Assembly: GCA_023415845.1 (NCBI GenBank)
Contig: JAEZJB010000001.1
Coordinates: 1-15,984 of the forward strand
Length of the DNA: 15,984 bases
Direction: 5' to 3'
Origin: Chloroflexota bacterium
GTDB lineage: Bacteria > Chloroflexota > Chloroflexia > Thermomicrobiales > UBA6265
Both the position numbers and the translations under genes were made by a program. A model generated the notes under the pieces. That model did no database searches. It saw nothing but the letters and a program-made list of their open reading frames with translations, and was not told the origin of the DNA. Numbering within the stretch: position 1 is the first letter of the stretch; each line of letters starts with the position of its first letter. Below are positions 7,031 through 15,181 of the stretch, piece after piece.

Positions 7031-9277
7031 ATGGCCATTCCTGAAAATGTTCAGGCACAGATCAAGTCCGTTTCCACAGAAATCAACGGTCGAACGTTGA
7101 CGCTGGAAACGGGTCGCATTGCCGGGCTGGCGCTCGGCGCCGTGACCGTGCGTTACGGTGATTCGATGGTGCTCTCGACCGTGGTGGGAGAGCGGGAAGC
7201 CAAGGAAGACATGGGCTTCTTTCCCCTCACCGTGGATTACGAAGAGCGGATGTTCGCGGCCGGCAAGATTCCGGGCGGCTTCCCGAAGCGGGAAGGGCGC
7301 CCGACCGAAAACGCCATCCTGGCGGCGCGGTTGACCGACCGTCCGATTCGGCCGTTGTTCCCCAAGGGCTACAAGGCCGAAGTCCAGATCATGACGACGG
7401 TCCTCTCGGCCGATCAGCAGAACGACCCGGACATCCTGTCCGTGATCGGTGCCTCGGCGGCGCTGACGCTTTCGCCGATTCCGTTCGAGGGACCGGTCGG
7501 CGCGGTGCGGATGGGGATCGATGGCGATGAGCTGATCGTCAATCCGTCGTTCGATCAAGTCGAGGCCGGTGGGCTCGACATGGTGGTGGCGGGGACCGAC
7601 GACGCGATCATGATGGTCGAGGGCGAGGCCCGGCAGCTGCCAGAGGACAAGATGGTCGAGGCCATCGAGGTCGCTCACGACAACATCCGCAAGATCGTGG
7701 AGCTGCAGCTCGAGTTGCAGAAGGTGGCCGGCAAGGAAAAGTGGGAGTTCGTCCCACCGGCCGGTAATACACAGCTCAAGGCGGATGTTGCCAACCTGAT
7801 CGGTGACAAGCTGCGCGCGGCCGTCCGCAACCCGGACAAGGTTGTTCGGCTCGAAGCGACGAATGAAGTCGAAGCGCTCGCACTCGGTGAGCTTGCTTCG
7901 GGTGACAATGCGCTCTACTCGTACGGTGAGGTGAAGGGCGCCTATGAGGCGCTCCTGAAGGAAGAAGTTCGCCGCGGGATCCTGGAGGATGGAATTCGTC
8001 CTGACGGGCGAACAAGCACGGAGATCCGCCCGATCTGGATCGAAGTGGGGTACCTGCCGCGGGCCCATGGATCGGCCATTTTCACCCGGGGGCAAACCCA
8101 GGTCGTGACCGTCCTGACCCTCGGCGCACCATCCGAGGAGCAGCGCCTCGATTCGATTTCCCCGGAAACGAGCAAGCGGTACATCCACCATTACAATTTC
8201 CCGCCATACTCGGTGGGCGAAGTGCGACGCCTCCGTGGCGCAAGCCGCCGCGACATCGGTCACGGTGCGCTGGCCGAGCGAGCGCTGGTGAACGTGGTGC
8301 CGGATGCGGAGACCTTCCCGTATACGTTGCGGCTGGTGTCCGAGGTCGTGAGCTCGAACGGCTCGACGTCGATGGCGAGCGTTTGCGGTTCGTCGCTGGC
8401 GCTGATGGACGCGGGTGTCCAGATCGAGGCCCCGGTGGCCGGAATTGCCATGGGGCTCGTGACTGATCCGGAAACGGGTGCCTACACCGTGCTGAGTGAC
8501 ATCCAGGGCATGGAAGATGCCCTGGGCGACATGGACTTCAAGGTGGCAGGTACGGCTACGGGCGTGACCGCGATCCAGATGGACATCAAGGTCAAGGGCA
8601 TTACGCCGGAGATCATGCGACAGGCGCTGGCGCAGGCCCACGAAGGTCGGCAGTTCATTCTGGGCAAGATGCTCGAGGCGATCGACGCTCCGCGCGGCGA
8701 ACTCTCGAAGTGGGCACCCCAGGTGCACACGATCAAGATTGACCAGGGCAAGATCGGAGCCGTGATTGGACCGGGCGGCAAGGTGATTCGCGCCATCCAG
8801 GAAGAGAACGGTGTGAAGATCGACATTGCCGATGACGGTACGGTGTCGATTGCCGGACCCAATCCGGAAGGCGTGGAAGCGGCCAAGACGAAGATCCGGG
8901 GTCTGACGGAAGAGATCAAGATCGAGCGGGGCGAGATTTACACCGGCAAGGTGGTGTCGATCATGCCGTTCGGGGCGTTCGTTGAAATCGTGCCGGGACG
9001 GGATGGTCTGGTCCATATCTCCGAGCTTTCGGAAGACCCGGCCGTGCGAGTCGATGCGGTCGAGGATGTCGTAAATCTGGGCGACGAGATCACCGTGATG
9101 GTGATCGATGTCGCGCCGAGCGGGAAGATCGGCCTCTCGCGGCGCGCGGCGCTGACTGGCGTGCTGCCGGAGCCAAAGCCGGCCCGTCCGCCGCGCGATG
9201 ACCGTGGACCGCGACGGCCGCGACCGGACGGCGATCGGCCACGGGATGACCGAGGACCGCGACGCCCGCGCGACTAG
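7031..9277 (+). CDS. pnp: Polyribonucleotide nucleotidyltransferase (PNPase)
   Basis: Phosphorolytic 3'-5' exoribonuclease of mRNA decay, normally a homotrimer. 748 residues from the ATG at 7031, chosen because GGAGG (7021-7025) lies five bases upstream. An in-frame ATG at 6992 would add 13 unsupported residues. Domains in order: first RNase PH-like core (~15-145, with MFAAGKIPGGFPKREGRPTE), helical linker (~200-315), second RNase PH core (~325-560) with the phosphate-site stretch SSNGSTSMASVCGSS (~441-455) and the catalytic-region GDMDFKVAGT (~499-508), KH domain (~566-626) with the GPGG loop at 580-583, and S1 domain (~635-705, starting EIYTGKVVSIMPFGAFVE). A Pro/Arg/Asp-rich tail (~713-748) carries DDRGPRRPR twice. 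It sits after rpsO, as in many bacteria, and is followed by an intrinsic terminator. Confidence 0.97.
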   Translation: MAIPENVQAQIKSVSTEINGRTLTLETGRIAGLALGAVTVRYGDSMVLSTVVGEREAKEDMGFFPLTVDYEERMFAAGKIPGGFPKREGRPTENAILAARLTDRPIRPLFPKGYKAEVQIMTTVLSADQQNDPDILSVIGASAALTLSPIPFEGPVGAVRMGIDGDELIVNPSFDQVEAGGLDMVVAGTDDAIMMVEGEARQLPEDKMVEAIEVAHDNIRKIVELQLELQKVAGKEKWEFVPPAGNTQLKADVANLIGDKLRAAVRNPDKVVRLEATNEVEALALGELASGDNALYSYGEVKGAYEALLKEEVRRGILEDGIRPDGRTSTEIRPIWIEVGYLPRAHGSAIFTRGQTQVVTVLTLGAPSEEQRLDSISPETSKRYIHHYNFPPYSVGEVRRLRGASRRDIGHGALAERALVNVVPDAETFPYTLRLVSEVVSSNGSTSMASVCGSSLALMDAGVQIEAPVAGIAMGLVTDPETGAYTVLSDIQGMEDALGDMDFKVAGTATGVTAIQMDIKVKGITPEIMRQALAQAHEGRQFILGKMLEAIDAPRGELSKWAPQVHTIKIDQGKIGAVIGPGGKVIRAIQEENGVKIDIADDGTVSIAGPNPEGVEAAKTKIRGLTEEIKIERGEIYTGKVVSIMPFGAFVEIVPGRDGLVHISELSEDPAVRVDAVEDVVNLGDEITVMVIDVAPSGKIGLSRRAALTGVLPEPKPARPPRDDRGPRRPRPDGDRPRDDRGPRRPRD

Positions 9278-9305
9278 CGGACGGCGATAACCTGACTTTG
9301 ATAGG

Positions 9306-9338
9306 ACACCCGCCCGGCATGATCCGGGCGGGTGTTTT
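9306..9338 (+). terminator. Intrinsic terminator of pnp
   Basis: Perfect 12-bp GC-rich stem: ACACCCGCCCGG (9306-9317), a 6-base loop, CCGGGCGGGTGT (9324-9335), running into TTTT (9335-9338). It lies about 28 bases after the pnp stop. A typical rho-independent terminator. Confidence 0.88.
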
Positions 9339-9358
9339 GCGTGCAGAGCCGTTGAACT

Positions 9359-9490
9359 CACGAATTCGTCTCCTTCTGCCATGCTGCGGAGAATGACGAC
9401 GCACTAATTCATTAATTCATAAAATCAGAAACCGTTAATTCCATGGGGATTTCGGGACGCAATTCGTGCGAATTAGTGCGACTTCGTGCG
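9359..9490. repeat. Cluster of related inverted and tandem short repeats
   Basis: Three consecutive 10-base units, AATTCGTGCG, AATTAGTGCG and ACTTCGTGCG, fill 9461-9490. The 11-base word CGCACTAATTC (9400-9410) is the exact reverse complement of 9470-9480. CACGAATT (9359-9366) is the reverse complement of 9461-9468 and lies in the palindrome ACGAATTCGT (9360-9369). ATTAATTCAT follows at 9411-9420. The patch looks like one imperfect inverted-repeat element. Confidence 0.55.
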
Positions 9491-9660
9491 GAAGTGGCCC
9501 GATTTACCAATGGAGCTGTGCTGGACCTGGTGTTTTCACGGGCAGGTCAATCGGGTCCCTGCTTAACGTACGCATCGAGCGGCCAAAATCCCGCCACCCT
9601 GCCGAAAGTTGATTTTGGATCCAGCCGCGGGATTTGTCCGCGGGACACCCGGCACATACA

Positions 9661-9696
9661 CGAAAGGCCCACCGGTTTACCTCGGTGGGCCTTTCG
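9661..9696. terminator. Bidirectional terminator-like hairpin between convergent operons
   Basis: Perfect 14-bp stem: CGAAAGGCCCACCG (9661-9674), an 8-base loop, CGGTGGGCCTTTCG (9683-9696). It has the CGAAAGG...CCTTTCG form of many intrinsic terminators, with a T-rich CTTTC on the plus side. It lies 48 bases past the stop of the minus-strand zinc-ribbon gene and can serve that operon. It may also act as a backstop for pnp. Confidence 0.75.
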
Positions 9697-9744
9697 CTTT
9701 CATCACAGTAGGTTATTCGGGCGCGACGAACGGTCGCTTAGGTG

Positions 9745-10278
9745 CTAGCCAGCGGCTTCGGTGGCCTGCTGGGCAGCTTCAGTGGCGAGGTCCTCGATCC
9801 AGCGCTGGCCAGTGTCGGTCATCGAAAACCCGATCAAGCCAACACAGGAGAGCAGGCAAATCGCCAGAATGGCAATGAGGAGGTAGAGCCAGATGCTCCG
9901 TTTTCGCTTCGGCGGTGGGCCAAGGCTGGACATGCGCCATTCTTCGTCGACAGACGGGCGACTCTGCGGCTTGAAATCGACGGGAGGCGGAATCGCTCCG
10001 GTCGGTCGCCCACCCGGTGACGGCGAGACTGAGGGAGCGATGGGCGGGGGTGGCGTCCAGCCTCGTGACTCGGGAGTTGACGTCGGAGTGGTGGGGTCAA
10101 GCGCCTCAGCGGCAGATTCGTCGATTTCGACGGTGTCCCCACTCTGGTTGACCTCGACGGTTTCAATGTCATCGGTGGTTTCGGGGGCCGAGGTGGAGGG
10201 AGCGAGCGGAGTTCCGCAATTGCTGCAGAACCTGTCGTTGGCGGGTACTTCCTTGCCGCAGTTTGGACATGTCGTCAC
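9745..10278 (-). CDS. Zinc-ribbon protein with a single membrane anchor, function unknown
   Basis: 177-residue protein with three parts. A four-cysteine zinc ribbon (TCPNCGKEVPANDRFCSNCGTP; Cys 4, 7, 18, 21) opens it. A long acidic then Pro/Ser/Thr-rich linker (~28-120) follows. Then KRKR (124-127) precedes one hydrophobic helix (~129-152), with a short tail rich in Ala, Gln and Glu. By the positive-inside rule the ribbon should face the cytoplasm and the tail the outside. Such 'zinc-ribbon domain-containing protein' genes are common and mostly uncharacterised. It starts with GTG at 10278, with AGGAG 11 bases upstream. It lies 79 bases after the DppC-like gene in the same direction, so cotranscription with the transporter is possible, but nothing in the sequence shows a functional tie. 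Confidence 0.8.
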   Translation of the reverse strand: MTTCPNCGKEVPANDRFCSNCGTPLAPSTSAPETTDDIETVEVNQSGDTVEIDESAAEALDPTTPTSTPESRGWTPPPPIAPSVSPSPGGRPTGAIPPPVDFKPQSRPSVDEEWRMSSLGPPPKRKRSIWLYLLIAILAICLLSCVGLIGFSMTDTGQRWIEDLATEAAQQATEAAG

Positions 10279-10357
10279 GACGAAGCTGACTCCTGATAGC
10301 GCCCGGGCGGAGCGTTACGCATGGTGGACAGGGCTCGGCCTGAGCGAGCCGGATTTC

Positions 10358-11353
10358 CTAGTTGTTCAGCCGAGGATCGAGAGCGTCCCGGAGGCCGATG
10401 CCGAGAAGATTAAACGAGAGCGCTGCCAGGAAGATACAGAGGCCGGGCAGGAATGCATAGGTCCAGGAGAGCGAAATGAAGGCATAGGACTCCTGAAGCA
10501 TGTTGCCCCAGGAAGGAATCGGGATGCGGACGCCGAAGCCGAGATAGCTCAGCGTGGCCTCCGTGATGATGAGGCCGGGGAGGGCGAGAGAGGCCCAGAC
10601 AATAACGAGGGAGATGACGTTCGGGAAGATGTGGCGCGAAATGATGGCGCGGTTAGAAGCGCCCAGGACGCGGGCGGCATCGACGTAGTCGCGGCTGCGG
10701 AGGGAGAGCACCTCACCCCGGACGAGACGTGACAGTCCGGTCCAGCCAAGGAGGGCGATGATGACGGCGAGTCCCACTGGACCCGGGCGCCACCAGACCG
10801 AGATGATCAGCAGCAGCGAGATCGATGGGATGGAAATGATGACGTCGACGAACCGCATGATGACCGAATCGATCCATCCACCGTAGAAGCCGGCGACGGC
10901 ACCCAGCGTGAGACCAATGGTGAGGGCAAAGACCAGGGCGAGGAGGGCGACAGTCATCGAGACACGGCCGCCATAGGCGAGCCTTACCAGAATGTCCCGG
11001 CCATTGGGGTCGGTGCCGAGGATGTGATTGCGATCGGTGAACCAGGGCAGCAACTGGTTGCGGAGGTCATTGGTGGCGTAGTCGTTGCCCGTAATCCAGG
11101 CGATGATCGGTGCGCCAAATGACATCACCAGCAGGAAGATGCTGAGCCCCAGCGCGAAGACGGCGAGCTTGTCGCGGCGAAACGTCCGCCAGGCGCGGGT
11201 GTAATAGCCCGGTGTGCTGCGCAGCGTCTCGCGCGCGGCGGCAGTGCCAGCGACGGCGAGCGTGGGAGCCTCGTCTGGACCAGGCATATCCCGCTGGGGC
11301 GGGACCATACGCTGGAGATCATCTGACATAACTTCGATATTTGGATCTTGCAT
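10358..11353 (-). CDS. ABC transporter permease, peptide/nickel type (DppC/OppC-like)
   Basis: Second inner-membrane subunit of a peptide-class importer. 331 residues: a cytoplasmic N-tail of about 60 residues, a first helix (~63-87), the extracytoplasmic HILGTDPNGRDIL motif (~110-122) typical of DppC/OppC, then five further helices. The ATPase-contact EAA loop is RGEVLSLRSRDYVDAARVLGAS followed by RHIFPN (~212-245). The C-terminus GIGLRDALDPRLNN is the usual ending of the family. Start ATG at 11353, with a GAGGG about nine bases upstream. It begins 30 bases after the partner permease. Peptides are the usual substrates of this family, but the true ligand cannot be read from the permease. Confidence 0.93.
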   Translation of the reverse strand: MQDPNIEVMSDDLQRMVPPQRDMPGPDEAPTLAVAGTAAARETLRSTPGYYTRAWRTFRRDKLAVFALGLSIFLLVMSFGAPIIAWITGNDYATNDLRNQLLPWFTDRNHILGTDPNGRDILVRLAYGGRVSMTVALLALVFALTIGLTLGAVAGFYGGWIDSVIMRFVDVIISIPSISLLLIISVWWRPGPVGLAVIIALLGWTGLSRLVRGEVLSLRSRDYVDAARVLGASNRAIISRHIFPNVISLVIVWASLALPGLIITEATLSYLGFGVRIPIPSWGNMLQESYAFISLSWTYAFLPGLCIFLAALSFNLLGIGLRDALDPRLNN

Positions 11354-11383
11354 CGTGATGACCCTCGTCGGCAGGGATGTCGG

Positions 11384-12352
11384 CTAGTCGTAGCGGACTC
11401 GAGGGTCGAGAACGCCGTAGAGCACATCGGCCAGGAGATTGCCGAGAACGGTCAGGACGGCAAGCATCATGACGCAACCCATTGCCACCGAATAGTCGTT
11501 TGCGTTCAGCGCCTGGACGGTGAGCTGGCCAATGCCGGGGTAGGCAAAGACGTTCTCAATGATGAGCGCCCCGCCGAAAAGCCCGGGGATCGTGAAGCCG
11601 ACAAGCGTCACGAGCGGCAGGAGTGCATTGCGGAACGCATGGCCCATGAGCACCGCGCGGTTCTTGAGACCCTTGGCCTGAGCGGTTCGGACATAGTCCT
11701 GGCGAATGACTTCGAGCATCTGGCTACGGATGTAGCGGGTCCAGTCTGCGAGGCTGACCAGAGCGAGGGCGGTGGCTGGCAGGATGAGGTGTTCGAGGCG
11801 ATCGAGCAGGTTGTCCTCGATACGCAGATTACGAACACCGGAGGTGGGAAGCGATGGGAGACCCCATTGCTGGAACTTGACGGAAAAGAGAATGATCATC
11901 ATCAAGCCCAGCCAGACCGTAGGAATGGAACTGAACGCGGTGGTGACCACGGTGACGATGCGGTCGATGAGGGAATTGCGGTGCACCGCGCAGTAGACGC
12001 CCAGCGGGATGGAAATGACGAGGGCGAGGACCAGGGCGGAGGCGCTCAGGACGAGCGTATTGGGCAAGGCGTTGGCGATTACCGTCTTGACTGGTTGGTA
12101 ATTCGTAAAGCTGTTTCCAAAATCTCCCTGGAACACGTTTCCGAGCCAGGTGAAGTACCGGAAGTACCACGGCTCGTTGAGACCAAGGTTTTGCTGGATG
12201 CGTTCGAAGTCTTCAGGCCGCATTTGCGGACTGCGGGGCACATTATCGGCAGGACTACCAGGCACCAGATTAATGAGGGCATAGACGATAAAGGAGATTC
12301 CGAGAATGAGTGGAACCATCCCGATAAGTCTACGAATGATGAATCGCGACAT
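11384..12352 (-). CDS. ABC transporter permease, peptide/nickel type (DppB/OppB-like)
   Basis: First inner-membrane subunit of the importer, pairing with the DppC-like protein encoded next. 322 residues. It starts RFIIRRLIGMVPLILGISFIVY with the first helix at ~8-30, then has the LGLNEPWYFRYFTWLGNVFQGDFG segment (~56-79) characteristic of DppB/OppB. The EAA loop RSQMLEVIRQDYVRTAQAKGLK lies at ~209-230, followed by HAFRNALLP, and the protein ends GVLDPRVRYD. About six transmembrane helices. Start ATG at 12352 with a weak AAAGG upstream. A 147-base spacer with a hairpin separates it from the binding-protein gene. No ATPase gene lies within the window. Confidence 0.93.
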   Translation of the reverse strand: MSRFIIRRLIGMVPLILGISFIVYALINLVPGSPADNVPRSPQMRPEDFERIQQNLGLNEPWYFRYFTWLGNVFQGDFGNSFTNYQPVKTVIANALPNTLVLSASALVLALVISIPLGVYCAVHRNSLIDRIVTVVTTAFSSIPTVWLGLMMIILFSVKFQQWGLPSLPTSGVRNLRIEDNLLDRLEHLILPATALALVSLADWTRYIRSQMLEVIRQDYVRTAQAKGLKNRAVLMGHAFRNALLPLVTLVGFTIPGLFGGALIIENVFAYPGIGQLTVQALNANDYSVAMGCVMMLAVLTVLGNLLADVLYGVLDPRVRYD

Positions 12353-12404
12353 TGAGACGCACCTTTCGGCAGGGACCCATTACCGGTGATGGTGCCTTCA
12401 GCCG

Positions 12405-12444
12405 GACATCCGGTTCCGACCCGCAGGGGCCAGAACCGGATGTC
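12405..12444 (-). promoter_or_regulatory. Hairpin between the binding-protein and permease genes
   Basis: 12-bp perfect stem, GACATCCGGTTC (12405-12416) against GAACCGGATGTC (12433-12444), with a 16-base loop. No T-run follows it on the minus strand. It is placed like stems that protect a binding-protein mRNA from 3' decay and lower permease output in other ABC operons. It could also be a weak terminator. Confidence 0.55.
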
Positions 12445-12499
12445 GCGAGTGACAGACGCCTGATCACCCAGATGATGCCGGGCGAACCCGGCGTATCAC

Positions 12500-14290
12500 C
12501 TACTGCTGGACCCAGACCTTGTTCATGAGGCCGATTTCGGCGGTGTAACCGTTCGGCAGGTAGTTCTGGAGTCGCGGCTGATTGGCGACGATCGACTGGC
12601 GGAAGACGATGATTCCGGTGGCCGCCTCGTCGTTGACGATGTTGGACGCTTCGATCAGGAGATCGATGCGGGCATCGTGGTCGAGTTCGGTGATGGCAGC
12701 GGTTTCGAGGGCGTCGTACTCCGGATTGCAGTAGCGCATGGAGTTGAAGCCGGCGGGCGGCGTCGACTCACAGCCGTACATGGCAATCTGGGCGCCGTCG
12801 ACGGTCCACTGGAAGCCCTGCACCGTCATCTGGTACGTGCCGTTGTCGGTCTCGTCGAGCAGGGTCGGGAACGGGATGGCCGAAGCGATCATCTCGATAC
12901 CGACTTCCCGCCAGGCCTGTTGCATGTACGGAATCTGCTGGAGGTAGGTGGCTACACCTTCGGAGTAGATGCACTCGAAGGAGAACTTCTGGCCGTCCTT
13001 CTCGACGATGCCGTCACCATCGCTGTCGACCCATCCGGCCTGCTCGAGGAGCGAGCGAGCCATGTCGGGGTCGTAGTTGTAGATGGTGTTGGTGCGGTCC
13101 GGGGCGTAGGCCTGGGAGAGCACCGGCTGCGTGCCGTTGGCCTGGATGGCGAAGCCGAGGTACACGGTGTCCGCGATGAGCTGGCGGTCGAGCGCGTACT
13201 GGAGCGCCTGTCGAACCAGGGGATCGAGGAAGAGCGTTTCCTTCTCCGGGTCCTGGTTGACGTGGTAGTAGTTCATGTTGAGCGTGTCGTAGGCAGTGAC
13301 GACCAGTTCCGGGTTGGAAGTCTGGAGCGTCTGGCCCTGCTGGAACGGCACGGTGGCGATATCGGTTTCGCCGGCGATCAACGACTGCAGGTTGGCACCC
13401 GGATCGACGATGACGCGATAGATGAACCGGTCGATGTACGGGACTTCTTCCGGGATCCAGTAGTCGGCGTTGCGCTCGATCGTCACGTGGTCATTTGCAA
13501 CCCACTCGACGAACTTGAACGGACCCGAACCGACGACGCGGGACGGATCGGCACCGGTGGAACCACCATCAGCGCCAAAGTCGGCGAACGGCACGTTCTC
13601 CCAAATGTGCTTCGGAAGAATGCCGAACTGGCCGGCGGCGTCGGAGACGAAGGTCGCGGATGGGGCCTGGGCGATGAGCTGGACGGTGTGATCGTCGACG
13701 ACGACCAGTTCCTTCAGCGTGGCGGCGACCGTGCTGCGACGAACCGACAGGCTGTCTTCGGCGAGCACCGACTGGAACGTGAACTCGACATCGGCGGCGG
13801 TGACCGGAGTACCATCGTGGAACTTCGCGTTCTGGTTGAGATAGAAGGTGTAGGTCACACCATCTTCGTCAATCGTCCAGTAGTCGGCGAGGCCCGGAAC
13901 ATCACTTCCGTCGACTGCCGAGCCACCGACCAACCCGTTGAAGAGCAAACCGGTGATCCAGCTGGAGTACGTGTCCGACGTGAGCGTTGGGTTGAGCGTG
14001 GAGATGTCCGAGGTCTGAGCGATGATGACGTCGCCACCCATCTGCTCAGGCTGCGAGAACTGGAAGTGCTCCTGCTCGGCGGCCATGGCCTCTTCGCGAG
14101 TGATCGACGTGAATGCGACCCCTCCGCCCGATGCAGCCGGGGACGCTTCCTGGGCGGCAACGCCACGGGCCAGGATGCCGGCGGCCGACGCAGAGATTCC
14201 CAGAGCAGTAGCGCGGCGCACGAAGCCACGGCGGCTGATCTGGCCTGTCTTCAGCTGATCTACCAGCTGATCTATTGAGACGTTTGCCAT
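12500..14290 (-). CDS. Peptide-type ABC transporter substrate-binding protein, Tat-exported
   Basis: 596-residue family 5 extracellular solute-binding protein that captures ligand outside the membrane and delivers it to the adjacent permeases. The N-terminus has a twin-arginine signal, SRRGFVRRA (19-27), then a hydrophobic Ala-rich stretch and a likely cleavage near VAA-QEASPAAS (~46). No lipobox cysteine is seen, so anchoring is unclear. The family core is plain: GGDVIIAQTSDISTLNP (~85-101) and a YTFYLNQNAKFHDGTPVTAADV stretch typical of DppA/OppA-like proteins. The DSDGDGIVEKDG segment looks like a Ca-binding loop. Start ATG at 14290 with GGAGG nine to ten bases upstream. First gene of the minus-strand operon. 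Ligand cannot be told from sequence; peptide is the default guess. Confidence 0.93.
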   Translation of the reverse strand: MANVSIDQLVDQLKTGQISRRGFVRRATALGISASAAGILARGVAAQEASPAASGGGVAFTSITREEAMAAEQEHFQFSQPEQMGGDVIIAQTSDISTLNPTLTSDTYSSWITGLLFNGLVGGSAVDGSDVPGLADYWTIDEDGVTYTFYLNQNAKFHDGTPVTAADVEFTFQSVLAEDSLSVRRSTVAATLKELVVVDDHTVQLIAQAPSATFVSDAAGQFGILPKHIWENVPFADFGADGGSTGADPSRVVGSGPFKFVEWVANDHVTIERNADYWIPEEVPYIDRFIYRVIVDPGANLQSLIAGETDIATVPFQQGQTLQTSNPELVVTAYDTLNMNYYHVNQDPEKETLFLDPLVRQALQYALDRQLIADTVYLGFAIQANGTQPVLSQAYAPDRTNTIYNYDPDMARSLLEQAGWVDSDGDGIVEKDGQKFSFECIYSEGVATYLQQIPYMQQAWREVGIEMIASAIPFPTLLDETDNGTYQMTVQGFQWTVDGAQIAMYGCESTPPAGFNSMRYCNPEYDALETAAITELDHDARIDLLIEASNIVNDEAATGIIVFRQSIVANQPRLQNYLPNGYTAEIGLMNKVWVQQ

Positions 14291-14611
14291 CCGAGAACCC
14301 CTCCGTTCTGGATTGCCCGGGGAGATTCAACCATCCCCGGCGCATACCTAAAAGAGACAAGCAATCCTACCCCAGTAATGGGTGATTCGTCACGTAACTC
14401 CCGCTGAAGTGGCTGTTTGTCTGCCGGATCGTACCATATGGCGCAGAACGTACGCCCGAAGAATCGCGAAGTTAATTCCTGGCAGATGACCGGGAGAAGT
14501 GCGCACCTGGGTGAAAAAGCGTCCAAAAAGGCCATGAAACGGCGGACTGGTGATATTCGGTGATAATGCTGGAAACACCGGGCAAACAATTCCTGCTGAC
14601 GAGTACTGCTC
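14291..14611. other. Divergent promoter region between the ABC operon and comEA
   Basis: 321 bases with no supported gene. On the minus strand it holds a candidate promoter (14364-14393) and a 7-bp stem (14317-14323/14334-14340) in the binding-protein leader. On the plus side, GGTGATA occurs twice exactly 10 bases apart (14549-14555, 14559-14565), and GATAAT (14562-14567) could be a -10 for comEA, without a good -35. Confidence 0.45.
14364..14393 (-). promoter_or_regulatory. Candidate promoter of the ABC transporter operon
   Basis: On the minus strand: GTGACG (14388-14393), an 18-base spacer, TAGGAT (14364-14369). Each box matches the housekeeping consensus at four of six positions. It would leave a leader of about 65 bases. 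Matched by eye. Confidence 0.35.
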
Positions 14612-15181
14612 ATGCGTTTCATCGAGGCTCTCAAGGTCATCCTGCTGGCGGCCCTCGTCGGGGGTGTCGTTGCGGTGTCCGGCTTTCTGCTGCTGGAGTG
14701 GCTGCAGCCGGGGGAGATCACGATTGGGCCGGGAGACCCGGGCACGATTGTGGTGTTCATCGAGGGGGAAGTGGAAAAGCCGGGGGAATATGAGTTGGCG
14801 GCTGGCGCACGCCTGAACGACCTGGTTGCCGAAGCGGGCGGATTCAATCCCGAGGCGAACACGACGGGGCTGAACATGGCGGGCAGGCTGGCCGACGGCG
14901 ACCACGTGGTGGTGCCAAAAGTGGCACCGCAACCAGCCCTCGATGTAGGGCCTGGGACACCTTCAGCTCCAGCGACGGATCTCGGGTTGATCAACATCAA
15001 CACGGCTTCGGTTGGGGAACTCGTGCAGCTGCCAGGGATTGGGCCGGTTCTGGCCCAACGCATTATCGACTTCCGCGAGTTCAACGGGCCGTTTACCTCA
15101 ATCGACCAACTGGATGAAGTGACCGGCATATCGGAGGCGATGGTCGACGAGTTGCGCCCACTGGTGACGTTGGGTGGGTAG
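14612..15181 (+). CDS. comEA: Competence protein ComEA (DNA-binding, SLBB + helix-hairpin-helix)
   Basis: Membrane-anchored receptor that binds incoming double-stranded DNA during natural transformation and passes it to the ComEC channel. 189 residues: one N-terminal membrane helix (~8-30), an SLBB domain (~46-103, with VVFIEGEVEKPGEYEL and LNDLVAEAGGF), a short Pro/Ala linker, and a tandem helix-hairpin-helix domain (~126-186). The last carries ININTAS, LPGIGPVLAQRIIDFRE and FTSIDQLDEVTGI, which is the textbook ComEA pattern. The start ATG at 14612 lacks a strong ribosome site (GACGAG about eight bases upstream). comEC follows with a probable short overlap, so the two form an operon. Confidence 0.93.
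   Translation: MRFIEALKVILLAALVGGVVAVSGFLLLEWLQPGEITIGPGDPGTIVVFIEGEVEKPGEYELAAGARLNDLVAEAGGFNPEANTTGLNMAGRLADGDHVVVPKVAPQPALDVGPGTPSAPATDLGLININTASVGELVQLPGIGPVLAQRIIDFREFNGPFTSIDQLDEVTGISEAMVDELRPLVTLGG

Larger units (their letters stand above)
9339..9744. other. Intergenic region between convergent units, no gene seen
   Basis: About 400 bases with no supported gene or tRNA. It holds an AT-richer patch of related short repeats (9359-9490), a CCGCGG-based small hairpin near 9625-9644, and the 14-bp terminator hairpin at 9661-9696. The open frames crossing it run through the hairpins and resemble nothing. Confidence 0.6.

Noticed and set aside
6437..9382. 981-codon open frame antisense to rpsO-pnp
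   Set aside because: It lies almost wholly opposite pnp and rpsO, whose proteins are unmistakable. The open frame follows from strong GC codon bias, and its product is His/Arg-rich and resembles nothing.
9491..9744. Possible tRNA in the intergenic region
   Set aside because: I looked for a T-loop and acceptor pairing on both strands and found none; the hairpins there are simple stems.
9443..9748. 101-codon plus-strand open frame in the intergenic region
   Set aside because: It runs through the repeat patch and the 14-bp hairpin, has no ribosome site and no recognisable content.
10332..10350. Small stem between the DppC-like and zinc-ribbon genes
   Set aside because: Only six pairs with no T-run; too weak to call a terminator.
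12677..14278. 533-codon open frame antisense to the binding-protein gene
   Set aside because: Mirror frame of a clear family 5 binding protein; composition is that of an antisense shadow, with no ribosome site or family motif.
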